Assembly: GCF_000934725.1 (NCBI RefSeq)
Contig: NZ_JYNS01000002.1
Span: forward strand, 372,001-436,000
Length of the DNA: 64,000 nt
Source: Methyloterricola oryzae
Lineage (GTDB): Bacteria > Pseudomonadota > Gammaproteobacteria > Methylococcales > Methylococcaceae
Reading direction: 5' to 3'
Position 1 is the first letter of the stretch; each line of letters opens with the position of its first letter. The position numbers and the translations under genes were made by a program. Positions 34,510 to 45,100 of this stretch are shown here, in pieces. Below the pieces are notes generated by a model that saw only the letters and a list, made by a program, of their open reading frames with translations, searched no databases and was not told the origin of the DNA.

Positions 34510-35031
34510 TCAGGCCGAGGCGGAGACGGTGAGATTGGACAAGCCGCGGGCGGCCAGCAGCAGATCGCAGACTTCGCGCGCAGCGCCGTGTCCGCCGGGC
34601 AGGGACGTGCGCCAGTGGCAATGAGGCAGGATGGACGGATGGGCGTCGGCCACGGCGATCGCCAGACCGACGCGGCGCAGGATGGGCAGGTCGGGCAGAT
34701 CATCCCCTACATGGGCAATCTGCCCCGGCTCCAGGCCCAGCGCTTCGCGCAGGGTTTCAAAGGCGGGCAGTTTGTCCTCCTGGCCCAGATAGACGTGCGC
34801 GATGCCGAGGCTTTCCATGCGCAGTTCCACCGCGCGGGAACGGCGGCCGGAGATGACGCCCACGCTCACTCCGCCCCGCTGCAGCGCCTTGATGCCGTAA
34901 CCGTCGCGCACGTGGAAACTCTTGTACTCGCGCCCGGCGTCATCGAAGAACAGGCGCCCGTCGGTGAGCACGCCGTCCACGTCGAAGATCACCAATTCTA
35001 TGGCTGCGGCTTTCGCGTGTATGTCCTGCAT
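34510..35031 (-). CDS. kdsC: 3-deoxy-D-manno-octulosonate-8-phosphate phosphatase
   Basis: The 173-residue C0-type HAD phosphatase has the nucleophile motif FDVDGVLTDG near residue 16, VISGRRSRAVE (motif II), and GDDLPDLP (motif IV). It removes phosphate from Kdo-8-P in the Kdo pathway for LPS. It sits between kdsD (upstream) and lptC (downstream), the conserved gammaproteobacterial order. It is slightly shorter than the E. coli enzyme (188). Confidence 0.95.
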   Translation of the reverse strand: MQDIHAKAAAIELVIFDVDGVLTDGRLFFDDAGREYKSFHVRDGYGIKALQRGGVSVGVISGRRSRAVELRMESLGIAHVYLGQEDKLPAFETLREALGLEPGQIAHVGDDLPDLPILRRVGLAIAVADAHPSILPHCHWRTSLPGGHGAAREVCDLLLAARGLSNLTVSASA

Positions 35032-35049
35032 GGATGTCTATGCAAAAAA

Positions 35050-36048
35050 TCAGGCAATCCCGGCGCGCAGCAGGTCATGCATGTTCAGAGCACCCTCCAA
35101 CACGTTATTCGCGTCTACCACCAGGAGCGCGTTGATGCGCCTGGACTCCATGATGTGCACCGCCTCGGCGGCAAGGCAATCGCCGCTGACACGGGCGCAG
35201 CCGCGAGTCATGACATCGGCCATGCGCGTCGCATGGATGTCGCCGGCTTGTTCGAACAAGCGCCTGAGGTCGCCGTCGGTGAAAATGCCGAGTAGATGGC
35301 TTTCGGCGTCGATGACGGCGGTCATGCCCAGCTTCTTCGCCGTCATCTCCAGCACAGCATCGCGCACAAGGGTCTCCGGCGACACTGCCGGTATGTCCGC
35401 GCCGCGGTGCATGATGTCGCGCACGGTCAACAGCAAGCGCCGGCCCAGGCTGCCGCCGGGGTGGGACAGGGCGAAATCCTCGCGGGTGAAACCGCGTGCC
35501 TCAAGCATGGCGACCGCAAGGGCGTCGCCCATGGCCAGCGCGGCGGTGGTGCTGGACGTGGGCGCCAGTCCCAAGGGGCAGGCCTCTTCGCACACCGCCA
35601 CGTCCACGTGCACATCGGCCTGGCGCGCCAGCGTGGATTCTGGATTCCCGGTTAAGGCGATCAGTCCGGCACCGATGCGCTTGATCAGCGGCAGGATGGT
35701 CAGCACCTCGTCGGTTTCGCCGGAACTGGACAGGGCGAGCACCACATCCTCCCGGGTGATCATGCCCAGATCGCCATGGCTGGCCTCGCCCGGGTGGACG
35801 AAAAAGGCAGGGCTGCCGGTACTGGCGAGGGTAGCGGCAATCTTGCCGGCAATGTGTCCGGATTTGCCCATGCCGGTAACGACGATGCGCCCGCGGCACG
35901 CCAATAGCATGCGGCAGGCACTGACAAAGCTGCCGTTCAGTCGCGCGGTCAGCGCCGCGATCGCATCCGCCTCGATCTGCAGGACATGGCGGCCCATGCG
36001 CAGCAGGTCCCTCTCATCCAGGGCATCGCTTGCGGACAGCGCGTGCAA
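35050..36048 (-). CDS. kdsD: D-arabinose-5-phosphate isomerase
   Basis: The SIS isomerase domain ([20 protein letters not shown], then [12 protein letters not shown]) is followed by two CBS domains in the C-terminal half ([13 protein letters not shown] and [12 protein letters not shown]). KdsD converts ribulose-5-phosphate to arabinose-5-phosphate, the precursor of Kdo. The first in-frame ATG with family character is at 35997 (315 residues). A TTG at 36048 gives 332, closer to E. coli KdsD (328), so I use it, but no ribosome site decides between them. kdsC follows 18 bp downstream. Confidence 0.93.
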   Translation of the reverse strand: MHALSASDALDERDLLRMGRHVLQIEADAIAALTARLNGSFVSACRMLLACRGRIVVTGMGKSGHIAGKIAATLASTGSPAFFVHPGEASHGDLGMITREDVVLALSSSGETDEVLTILPLIKRIGAGLIALTGNPESTLARQADVHVDVAVCEEACPLGLAPTSSTTAALAMGDALAVAMLEARGFTREDFALSHPGGSLGRRLLLTVRDIMHRGADIPAVSPETLVRDAVLEMTAKKLGMTAVIDAESHLLGIFTDGDLRRLFEQAGDIHATRMADVMTRGCARVSGDCLAAEAVHIMESRRINALLVVDANNVLEGALNMHDLLRAGIA

Positions 36049-36070
36049 GGAAGGGCGCCGGGCGGTGGGT

Positions 36071-36604
36071 CTACTGAACCAGCACCCAGCGGCCGCTGGC
36101 GTCCTGGCAGGCGCGGCGCAGCTCACGAATCTGCTGGCCACTGCTGGAGGTGTAGATCTCCTCCAGATCACGGCAGTTCTGGCGGGACGTCGGGTCCACC
36201 TGGGCCTGTCCTACCGGGGTCACCGAGAGGGTGCTGCCCGTCTGCGGGTTGCTCCACTGCTGGTTCTGGTTCACCGTTCCCTGCTGCACCATGCCTTCCA
36301 GTTGCTGGAGCCGGAAGTTCTGGTCCGCCGGTTGCACCTGCTGACCAATCTGGCTGTTGATGACGCCCTGGGTCATGTTCTGCAGGACGGCGTTCATCAT
36401 GGGGTTTTGCACACCCATGGCGCCGGCGGCGCTGTTGACGATGGACTGGGCAGCGGCCTGGCTCGCGGCATTCATGGCCGACTGGCCCGCGGCGGAGACC
36501 GCCGGGTTCGCGGCCATCCCGCTGTATCCGCCGCCGGCGCAGCCGGTGAAGACGGCCAACGAGGCGATGACGCCGATGAGGCTGAATTCGCGAAAACTAG
36601 GCAT
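36071..36604 (-). CDS. Outer-envelope lipoprotein
   Basis: With ATG at 36604 the 177-residue protein has a lipoprotein signal ending in VFTGC (Cys21 or so). Next come an Ala/Gln/Asn-rich region and a C-terminal motif [20 protein letters not shown] ending in [12 protein letters not shown]. This resembles the C-terminal domain of 17-kDa surface-antigen-type lipoproteins, where a conserved Cys and an Arg-Trp end the chain. A TTG two codons earlier is the alternative start. It lies between recD and kdsD on the same strand. Function is unknown. Confidence 0.8.
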   Translation of the reverse strand: MPSFREFSLIGVIASLAVFTGCAGGGYSGMAANPAVSAAGQSAMNAASQAAAQSIVNSAAGAMGVQNPMMNAVLQNMTQGVINSQIGQQVQPADQNFRLQQLEGMVQQGTVNQNQQWSNPQTGSTLSVTPVGQAQVDPTSRQNCRDLEEIYTSSSGQQIRELRRACQDASGRWVLVQ

Positions 36605-36648
36605 AGGCAACGGTCTTAGCTCCCAAACTCGAATCGGATATAAGCGCG

Positions 36649-38517
36649 TTATGATACACGATCATGGGCGGCGCGCGAGCCTTCGACGGGGCTCGGCGGA
36701 GCAAGTTCCCGGAGGCGGTCCAGCAGACCGGAATTGCGCTGGGTTTGGGTTGCAATAGCCTGCGCCAGCATTTCGGCGGCGCCGAATAGCATCACCTTGC
36801 GCCGCGCGCGCGTCACCGCGGTAAAGAGCAGTTCGCGGCTCAGGACCCGGCTGCTGGTGGCGGGCAGGACCAAGGCAACCTGCGCGAATTCGGAGCCTTG
36901 CGCCTTGTGCACGGTCATGGCGAAGGCAGTCTCGTGGGGCGGGAGCCTCGATGGCGCCAGGCTGCGGTACCCGCCCCCAGGTTCCGGGAAGTACGCCAAC
37001 AGGCCTCCCTCCGCTGCCGGCAGGCATAGCCCCACGTCGCCGTTGAACAGGCCTAGCCCGTAGTCATTGCTGGTGATGATCAGCGGCCTGCCCGGAAACC
37101 AGGGGTTGCGCGCCTTGTCGCGCGGATCGCGCAATCCCTCGCGAAAACGGGCGCTCAGGGCCTGATTGAGCCGCTCCGCACCGCGCTCCGACGCCCGCAC
37201 GGCACACAGGACCCGGAAACGGTCGAATGCGGCGAAGGCGTCCGCCGCGTCGCCGGTGAAGGCCTGCACCGCCTCCCGATAGGTGTCGAAGCCAGCGGCC
37301 AGGGCGTTCATGGAGACGGCTGCCAGCCTGGGCCCCCCATCGCGGATCCATTCCAGTTCCGGGTGCGCTCCGCTGCCGAGCCGCCGCAAGGCCGCGGCAC
37401 CATCGCCGCGGTTGATATCGGCCGCCAGCTGACCTATGCCTGAATCCTGCCGGTAGCGCAGGCTGTCATCCAGCCATACGGCACAGTTGCGCAGCGGCGA
37501 TGCCTGCCGGGGCGGCAGCGGCCGGATGGCGGCGACAGCGCAACCGGTCAATGCCGCCAGGCGCTCCCGGCAGCCGTCATCTAAGCCGGGATCGGTGCAG
37601 ATCTCGTGAAACACGGCCCCCGCTTCAACCGCCGCCAATTGGTCCTTGTCGCCCAGAAAGACCACGCGGGCCTCGCCTGGCACGGCCTCCAGCAAGCGCG
37701 TGGCAAGGGCTAGGTCAAGCATGGAGGCCTCGTCCACCACCAGCAGGTCGATGGGCAAGGGGTTGCCCGCATGGTGGCGGAAGCGGCGTCGATCCGGGAC
37801 CGCGCCAAGCAGTCGATGCACCGTGTGCACCTTGTCCGGCAGCCGGTCCCGAATGTCCTCAGGCAGGGCCGCGGCACGCTGCTGCATCGCTTCGCGCATC
37901 CTCTGCGCGGCCTTCCCGGTCGGCGCCGCCAGGGCCACGCGCAACTGGGGCTGAGCGCGCAGCAGCACCGCCAGCAGGCTCACCAGCGTGGTGGTCTTGC
38001 CCGTCCCGGGGCCGCCAGCGACGATGGTGAGACGGTTGCACAGGGCCATGGCGCAGCCCAGTTTTTGCCAGTCAGCCCTTTCTTCCAGGCGCGCGCGATT
38101 GGCGCTGAACAGGCGGTCGAGCAGGGCGCGGTCTTCCGGCTGCGGTTCCGCCGCAAGCGGGCCGGTGCGGGCGAGGAGGGCCGCTGCCAGACGCCGTTCG
38201 TAATCGAAATAGCGGGCCAGGTAAAGGCGGTTGGCGCTATCGATCACCAAGGGCAGCAAGGAAGGAGAGTCTGAAAGCGTCACCAGCCCCGTCGCCTGGA
38301 GCTGGGCGCAGGCGGCCGATACATCGTCCTGAGGTCCCAGTTGCAAGGCCTCGCGCAGGTCCACGCAGACATGGCCGGCGCTGGTGGCCAGGCTCACCGC
38401 GCGCGCGGCGCGGAACAGGAGATCGCGAGCCGGTTCATCCAGGGCTTGGGACAGCCCGAGCATTCGACGGGCAAAACCGTCCGCCAGGGACTCTTCGGGC
38501 GTGTCTAGCGGATTCAT
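36649..38517 (-). CDS. recD: Exonuclease V subunit RecD (helicase)
   Basis: Starting at the ATG at 38517, which overlaps the recB stop, gives 622 residues. Walker A is VAGGPGTGKTTTL; other SF1 helicase motifs are LLVVDEASMLDL (motif II), FLGDKDQLAAVE (motif III), MTVHKAQGSEF and LLFTAVTRARRKV (motifs V and VI). RecD is the 5'-3' motor of RecBCD. A longer upstream start would lie inside recB and is rejected. The length fits E. coli RecD (608). Confidence 0.96.
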   Translation of the reverse strand: MNPLDTPEESLADGFARRMLGLSQALDEPARDLLFRAARAVSLATSAGHVCVDLREALQLGPQDDVSAACAQLQATGLVTLSDSPSLLPLVIDSANRLYLARYFDYERRLAAALLARTGPLAAEPQPEDRALLDRLFSANRARLEERADWQKLGCAMALCNRLTIVAGGPGTGKTTTLVSLLAVLLRAQPQLRVALAAPTGKAAQRMREAMQQRAAALPEDIRDRLPDKVHTVHRLLGAVPDRRRFRHHAGNPLPIDLLVVDEASMLDLALATRLLEAVPGEARVVFLGDKDQLAAVEAGAVFHEICTDPGLDDGCRERLAALTGCAVAAIRPLPPRQASPLRNCAVWLDDSLRYRQDSGIGQLAADINRGDGAAALRRLGSGAHPELEWIRDGGPRLAAVSMNALAAGFDTYREAVQAFTGDAADAFAAFDRFRVLCAVRASERGAERLNQALSARFREGLRDPRDKARNPWFPGRPLIITSNDYGLGLFNGDVGLCLPAAEGGLLAYFPEPGGGYRSLAPSRLPPHETAFAMTVHKAQGSEFAQVALVLPATSSRVLSRELLFTAVTRARRKVMLFGAAEMLAQAIATQTQRNSGLLDRLRELAPPSPVEGSRAAHDRVS

Positions 38518-41500
38518 GCGGTGGGCCCAGCGGCCGGTTGACTGAACAACTGCTCCAGGCTGTCCAGAACCGCCCGCTCGGGGCGGTGGAAGTAGACCCC
38601 TGACGGCGTGCCATCCGGGTTGTGCCAGCCGGGCCTGACGCCACGCAGGAACAGATACAGGCATCCGCCAACATGCGCGTCGTAGTCGTAGTCCGGCAGC
38701 CGGAAGCGCAGATAGCGGTGCAACGCCAGGGTGTAGCAGAGGTACTGAAGGTGGTAGCCGTGCTGGTCCATGGCAAGCTGCACCCCGGCGGGCCCATAAT
38801 CCTCAAGGCCATCGCCCAAGTGATTGGATTTCCAGTCTACGATGAAATAGCGCCCGCCGTGTTGGAATACCAGGTCGATGAAACCTTTGAGATACCCGGA
38901 GAAGGCGCTGAATCCGAGCGCGCCGTAGCCATAGCCATGGTGCTGCAGCCAGTGCGCCAGGGGTTTGGGGGCGAGATGCCCGAGGGGCAGGCAGAATTCC
39001 AGTTCCGTCAGCCGCTGCGAACGGCCAATGCCGTCCAGGCGAATGCCGTCCCGTAGTGGCGTCCCCAGCAGGTCGGAAAACAGGTTCTCCATCATGGCCA
39101 CAAGCTCAGCCCGGCTCATTCCCGATTCGCCCTGCGGATACTCCGCCAGCGCCTGTTGGATGGCGCCGGGCCAGGAACGCGGCTCGGTGAAGTCGGCCAG
39201 TTCCAGCGCCCGGTGCAGGCAGTGGCCCGCCTGCTCGCCCCGGGGAAAACGCAGGATGTCGTTCCCTTCCAGGCGCGCCGTGGGCTCCGGTGAAAGCCTC
39301 TCTTCCTCGACGGCCGAACCGTCGCGGTCCGCGACGGGATGTTCGGAGGCTCCACTGCGTACCAGCCCGGAAAAACTGCCCAAACGCCAGCCTTCCCTGG
39401 GTAGTCGCGCGATCTCACGGGCGCGGAAGGCTTCCGCCGGCAGCTGTGCTGACTGGAACTGCTCGGCGGATTGGCCGGGCAAGACCGACAGGCGCACGCC
39501 GGGCGTGGCTGCCGCCAACCGCTCCCAGGCGGCGGTGATGGCTGTGGGTTCGCCGCCTCCTTGCCTCCAAGCCCTGAAATCGATGCCGTCCCCGGCTGCC
39601 AGCCAGTTGAGCAGGCCGCGGCTGGATTCCTTGCTGCTGGTACCGCTGCCCTGCACCGTGAGATAGTTGCCCGCGATCAGATAGCAGCGATGGATCGCGC
39701 GGGTGAGGGCCACGTAGATCAGACGCACCTGCTCGGCGGCGTCCTCCAGGTCCAAGCCCTGCTGGGCCAGGCAGCGCGCCTCATCCGCGACCGAAAAATC
39801 CAGAACGCTTTTACCCTCCAGATGGTAGGCGAGACACTCCTCCTTTCCGCTCGGGCGCCTTCCACCATCCCATAGATAGGGGCAGAAGACGATGGGGAAC
39901 TCCAGGCCCTTGGACTTGTGAATGGTCAGGATCTGCACCAGGTTCTCGTCGGATTCCAGCCGGAGTTGCGCCACTTCCTCATTGCTGCCGTCGCGGCGGC
40001 GCTCGGCCAGCCAGCGCAGCAGCGCCTCAGGCCCAGTGCGCGGATGGGTGGCGGCCACCAGCAATTCACCGAGGTGAACCAGGTTGGTGAGCTTGCGTTC
40101 GCCGCCCGGGCCGCCCAGGAGCCGCTGAGCGGTCCCGCAGTCGCGCAGCAGGGTCTGCCAGAATAAGGCGAAGCCCTGCTCCTGCCAGGTACGCCGGTAG
40201 TCCTGAAAGCGCTCCAGCCAGGCGGCGAGCCGGGCTTCGTCCATATTCAGGGCGAAGAGGCGATTGCCGTCCTCGCCCATGATCTCGGTCGCCAGGGCCG
40301 CCTTGATCGGGCCGATACGGGTCGGATCGATCACGGCTTGCAGGATGCGCTCCAGTTCCTCCGCTTGCTCCGTGGCGAAGATGGACTGCTGCGACAGTTC
40401 CACGCTGGCCACGCCGCGCTCCGCCAGGGCCAGGCGCAGGCGTGCGCCCTGGGCGTGGCTGCGCACCAGCAGGGCGATGTCCGATGCCCGCAACGGGCGC
40501 TCGCCGATACGGATCAGGCCCGCCTCGGCGGCGTTGATCAAGCGCGCCACTTCGGCCGCGCAGGCGGCCGGCACCTGTTCCTGCAGCAGCGGCTTTACCG
40601 GCCCGACGCCATCGACCTCGGGCAGGGCCCACAGTTCCAGGGCGCCACGTGCCGCGCTGGCGTCGGTGAAGGCAGCGCGCGGCTTCTCACCCAGTCGCAC
40701 CGCGTGATAGTAGAGCCCGGCCAGCACGAAGGCCTGGCGGTTGGCCTGGAACAGCCCGTTGCAGGCATCGATCAGGCCGGCGCAGGAACGCTGGTTGGCG
40801 CTGAGGGTGTGCAGGCGCGCGGCCTCGCCACGGGCCGCCAGGTAGGTATGCAAGTCGGCGCTGCGGAAGCTGTAGATCGCCTGTTTGGGATCACCCACCA
40901 GGAACAGCGAGGCACTTTTCTCGCCGCTTGCGTAGATATGCCGGAAAATCCCGAACTGCAGCGGGTCGGTATCCTGGAACTCGTCGATGAGCGCGCAGGG
41001 AAAGCGCTGGCGAAGCGCGCCCGTCAGCCAGGGATAATCGCCGCCATCTAGAGCCTGAAACAGCTTGCCCAGGAGGTCGTCGAAAGACACCACGCGCCGC
41101 GTCTGCTTGCGCGCCGCCAGTTCGGCGGGCGCGAAGGCCAGCCAATCATGCAAGAGTTGCAGGCGTCTAAGTTGCAGGCCCGTGCTGATCTGCCCGTGCA
41201 GAGCAAGGAGTTCGGCAGCCAGGTCGAAGAAGGGGTGCTGCGGCGTCACGCAGTTTTTCTTGGTTTTCTCCGCGAGGCGCTCGGCGCTGAGCAGAAGCTG
41301 CTTCTCGCCCAGCGCGCCCAACGGATTCTGCCCGTCGAAATAGCCTTGCCAATTCGAGGCGGACGCACTGATGGAGGCGGGTTTGTAGGTCTGTCCGTTT
41401 AGTTGCGGCAAGGCAGCCTGGAGGAGTTCGAGGATGGCCTCCGACTCCCGTTGCCAGAGGGCCTGCGCGGCCAGGAACAGGGCGTTCATGCGATCCAGGG

Positions 41501-42158
41501 GCGGCTGCAAGTCGCCCATCGCCGAGAAATCTGGCCACACCAGGCGCGCCAGTGGCTTCTGCAGGCGCTGCTTCAAGTGTTTCACCAGCCAGTCCGGGCC
41601 ACTGCCCTGGTCCAGCAGGTAGGCGGTGAATTCGCGGCTCAGGCTGCCGTGAACCACCTGCGTGCGCCAGAAGTCGCTGGCCAGCTCACGCTTCAGGTCG
41701 TTGTCGTCGGGCATCAGCTCGAAGCGGAAAGGCAGGCCCGCCGCGAAGGGGGTATCCGCCAGGGCGCGCTGGCAGAAACCGTGAATAGTGAAGATGCTGG
41801 CTTCGTCGAAGCTGAGCAGGGCCAGCCTGAGCCGATCGGCGGCCTCGTCCGGATTCACGCGGCCACTGGCAAACACCGCGGCGGTAAAGCCTTCGATGAA
41901 CGGGTCGGCGCCAACCCCAGCCTCCAGGGCCAGGGACAAGTCCAGCAGGCGGGCGCGAATGCGCTCGCGCAGTTCCGCCGTGGCCGCATTGGTGAAGGTG
42001 ACCACCAGGATTTCGCGCACGCTGCGCTTCTGCTCCAGCAGCAGCCGCAGGTAGAGTCCGCAGATGTTCCAGGTCTTGCCGGTGCCCGCGGAGGCTTCGA
42101 TCAGCTGGATGCCGTCCAGGGGGCAGTGGAACACATCCAGTTCCGCTGGCGTGCTCAC
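38514..42158 (-). CDS. recB: Exonuclease V subunit RecB (helicase-nuclease)
   Basis: The 1214-residue subunit has a UvrD-type helicase: Walker A IEASAGTGKTWNI near the N-terminus, ALIDEFQDTDPLQF (motif II), LVGDPKQAIYSFR (motif III) and TIHKSKGLEFPIVF, then VALTRAIHRCY. A C-terminal PD-(D/E)XK nuclease domain shows FIVDWKSNHLGD with the catalytic Asp and Lys. RecB supplies the 3'-5' motor and the only nuclease site of RecBCD. Its start overlaps the recC stop (ATGA). Confidence 0.97.
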   Translation of the reverse strand: MSTPAELDVFHCPLDGIQLIEASAGTGKTWNICGLYLRLLLEQKRSVREILVVTFTNAATAELRERIRARLLDLSLALEAGVGADPFIEGFTAAVFASGRVNPDEAADRLRLALLSFDEASIFTIHGFCQRALADTPFAAGLPFRFELMPDDNDLKRELASDFWRTQVVHGSLSREFTAYLLDQGSGPDWLVKHLKQRLQKPLARLVWPDFSAMGDLQPPLDRMNALFLAAQALWQRESEAILELLQAALPQLNGQTYKPASISASASNWQGYFDGQNPLGALGEKQLLLSAERLAEKTKKNCVTPQHPFFDLAAELLALHGQISTGLQLRRLQLLHDWLAFAPAELAARKQTRRVVSFDDLLGKLFQALDGGDYPWLTGALRQRFPCALIDEFQDTDPLQFGIFRHIYASGEKSASLFLVGDPKQAIYSFRSADLHTYLAARGEAARLHTLSANQRSCAGLIDACNGLFQANRQAFVLAGLYYHAVRLGEKPRAAFTDASAARGALELWALPEVDGVGPVKPLLQEQVPAACAAEVARLINAAEAGLIRIGERPLRASDIALLVRSHAQGARLRLALAERGVASVELSQQSIFATEQAEELERILQAVIDPTRIGPIKAALATEIMGEDGNRLFALNMDEARLAAWLERFQDYRRTWQEQGFALFWQTLLRDCGTAQRLLGGPGGERKLTNLVHLGELLVAATHPRTGPEALLRWLAERRRDGSNEEVAQLRLESDENLVQILTIHKSKGLEFPIVFCPYLWDGGRRPSGKEECLAYHLEGKSVLDFSVADEARCLAQQGLDLEDAAEQVRLIYVALTRAIHRCYLIAGNYLTVQGSGTSSKESSRGLLNWLAAGDGIDFRAWRQGGGEPTAITAAWERLAAATPGVRLSVLPGQSAEQFQSAQLPAEAFRAREIARLPREGWRLGSFSGLVRSGASEHPVADRDGSAVEEERLSPEPTARLEGNDILRFPRGEQAGHCLHRALELADFTEPRSWPGAIQQALAEYPQGESGMSRAELVAMMENLFSDLLGTPLRDGIRLDGIGRSQRLTELEFCLPLGHLAPKPLAHWLQHHGYGYGALGFSAFSGYLKGFIDLVFQHGGRYFIVDWKSNHLGDGLEDYGPAGVQLAMDQHGYHLQYLCYTLALHRYLRFRLPDYDYDAHVGGCLYLFLRGVRPGWHNPDGTPSGVYFHRPERAVLDSLEQLFSQPAAGPTA

Positions 42159-45100
42159 GATGCGTCCGGCTCCAGATGTTCCAGCATCGGGCCCAGGATG
42201 CGTTCGGCCAAGGCCGCAAATTCGCTGTCCAAGGGGTCGGCCCGACCGCGCAGGGCCAGGCGGTGCCAGGGATCGAGGCGCTCGCCCGAGGCAAATTCAT
42301 TACCCAGCCACTTGCCACGGGCGGCACGCAGGCCGCCATCGGTGACGTAGGCGAAAGCGCTGCGGGGGAAGAAGGGCAAGGGCCGGCTTAGCCCTTCCCG
42401 ATACAAGGCCATCAGATCGGCCAGCCGTGGCAGGGGCTCGGCAACCGGGCGCAACCGGAACTCGCCATCCGCGGCTAAAGCCCGCGTCACCGGGGCGCTC
42501 GCGGCCTGCGACAGCGCACACAGCGCCAGGTGGTAAATCCAGGCCGAGAGGTAATCGGATTCGCGCGCCTTGTCGTAGCGGAAGCGGACCTGTCCTCCCG
42601 GATGCAGATGGATGAGGGCACCTGAGAGCGACCAGGCTGCGCCGTCCAGATCGAACTCGTGAAGGAAACTGGCGGGCTCGGCACGGGTCGGCTCCAGGGC
42701 CGCACGCACTCGCTCGGCAAAGCCCTTGAGTTCGCTCAGTTCGCGCTGCCGGTGCAACTCCCCCGGCAGACCCTCTGGGAATTCTCGTCCTGCCTGGGCC
42801 AGCGCGTTGGCCTCGGCGAGGGGCATGCCCTGCAGCAGCAGCGGCAAGAGGCGCTGACTCAACTCGCGGCGGCTGTCCCAGTCGGGCGCGAAGGGTTCCT
42901 CGTCGCACAGGGCCGTTGGTGCATCCTGAAGTTGGATTCCGAGGCGCTCGCGCAACAGATAACGGCTGGGATTGCGGAAAAACTGGAATAGCTGCTCCAG
43001 GGTGACCTGGCTGAACGATTCGAGGTCGGGCGGCGACAGGGGAGCCGCAAAAAATGGCGGTCGCGGCGATTCGGCTTCAGCGTCCTCTGCTTCGCCGAAT
43101 GCTTCGGTCGTCATGGCGGAGAGGTCGGCGGTCGTTGCGCAAAAGCGGGTGCGGGCCGCTGCGCAATACGCGCTGTCGTAGCTGAACAGCCGTGCATCGC
43201 CCTGAAAATAGCGGGGCGAGAAGGCCTGGAGCGGATGTTCCAGCACCATGACGGCGCGCGCCTGGTGAAAATCCAGCGTCCCCTCGCTTTCGGCGGCGAA
43301 CGCCTGCGCCAGATGATCCAGCAATTCCGACACCAGCACCGAGGGGGGCAGCCGGGCGTTATCGCGGATGCTGCGGCCGGTGTAGGTGAAGATGACACGC
43401 TCACGCGCCGACAGCACCAGGTCGAGGAACAGGTTGCGCTCGTCGCGCTGGCGCTGGCGGTCGCCCCGGCGCGGCGGGCTCTGCGCCATGAGATCGAACT
43501 CGGCGGTGACCACCGGGGAGGGAAACACGCCGTCATCCATCCCCAGAAAGCAGATCACCCGATAGGGCAGTGCGCGCAGGCTGGGCATGGCGGCGAAGGT
43601 GACCCGGCCCGAGGGCACGCCGCCCCGGACCGGATCGTCCAAGGCCTCGCTCAGCGCGGTTTCCATCACCTCCGGAGCGATGGGGAGCTCGCCGGCGCCG
43701 GCGGCGATCCGCTCGCAGAGACCCGTCAGGGTATCGCGCACATCCCGCAGCGCGGCGGTTTCGTCCGCGTCGGGTTGCAGCAGCGTGGCCAATAGCTGCT
43801 CGAGCCGTTCACGCCAGGCGCTGACGGTCTGGGCCTCACGCAGTTGCGCGCAGGCCTCCCGCAATGCCTCGACAAAATGGTCGAACTGGCCCAGAACCCG
43901 CGCCTCCATGCCCTGGACTGCCGCGTAAGGCAGCATGCCGGCGACCAGGCTGTCGTCGCCGTCCGGCATGGCATAGCCCAGGAACAGTCGACCCAGTCCG
44001 TCGGCAAAGGTATGCTGCGCCGACTCCGGCAGGCCGCACGCGGCCCGGTGTTGTCCATCGACGCCCCAGCGGATGCCCGAGCCGCGCATCCAGTCCTGCA
44101 CGCTGTTCAGATCCACGGTGGAAAAACCGAAGCGGCGCGCCACCGCAGGCTGGAGCAGCAGGTCAAACACGGCGCTGGCGGTGAACCGGCCGCGGCTCAG
44201 CGCGAAGAGTGCGGTCAGGAAGCGAGCGACCGCGTTATCCTGGATGGCGGGGCGGCCGGTGATGGCGTAGGGGATGCGCCGACCCGCCGGTTGCGCGCCG
44301 AACACCGCGTCGATCAATGGCGCGGCGGTGGCCAGTTGTGGTGTGACCACCAGGACGTCGGCGGGTCCGGGTCCGCCTTGGGCATCGAAGGTGTCCAGAA
44401 GCCGATCGTGCAGCACCTCCAATTGCCGCTGAAGGCTGTGGCAGGCATGAAACTCGATGCTCGCATCAGGCAGCTCGAGGCCGCCGGCATGCAAGCCCTG
44501 CAAATCCAGGATCGCGTTCTGCAAGCGGCCCAGCAGGCTGTCGCCGGCCTGGCGCTGGAACAGCCCGTCCACCTCTGTCTCCGCTTCCGACTCGCCCAAC
44601 AGCAGGTCAATCTGGGCCTGGGTCTGGCACCCCCAGGAGGCCAGCAGCGGGTTGCCGGTTTCGTGCAGCAGGTCCTTGCCTTGCAAGCTCAGATAGGCCA
44701 GGCGCTTTGGCTCCACCACCTCGAACCAGTATTCCTGGCAGGGGTTCAGCAGATAGAGGCGGATGGGCATCCACCGCGCAAGCCATTCCAGCAGGTGTAG
44801 GTACAGGCGCGGCAAGGTGGGGAGACAGAAGATAGCGACGCGACCCGGCAAGGCCTGCAACCTGGGGTCGTCAGCGGCGATGCCAGGCGCTTGCCGGAAA
44901 AAATCGCCGGCGGGGTGAAACGGGCTCATGCCCAGCTCGCGGGTGATGCGCTGCCACAGGACGGCCTGCCATTGCGCGTCCTCGCGGGCCTGCGCGCCGT
45001 CGGCGCCGATCTCTGCCGCCTCGCCCACAGACCAGGCATGCAACCATTCCGGGCGGTAGGTCAGGTACTGATCGAACAAGGACGCGATGCGCTGGGACAA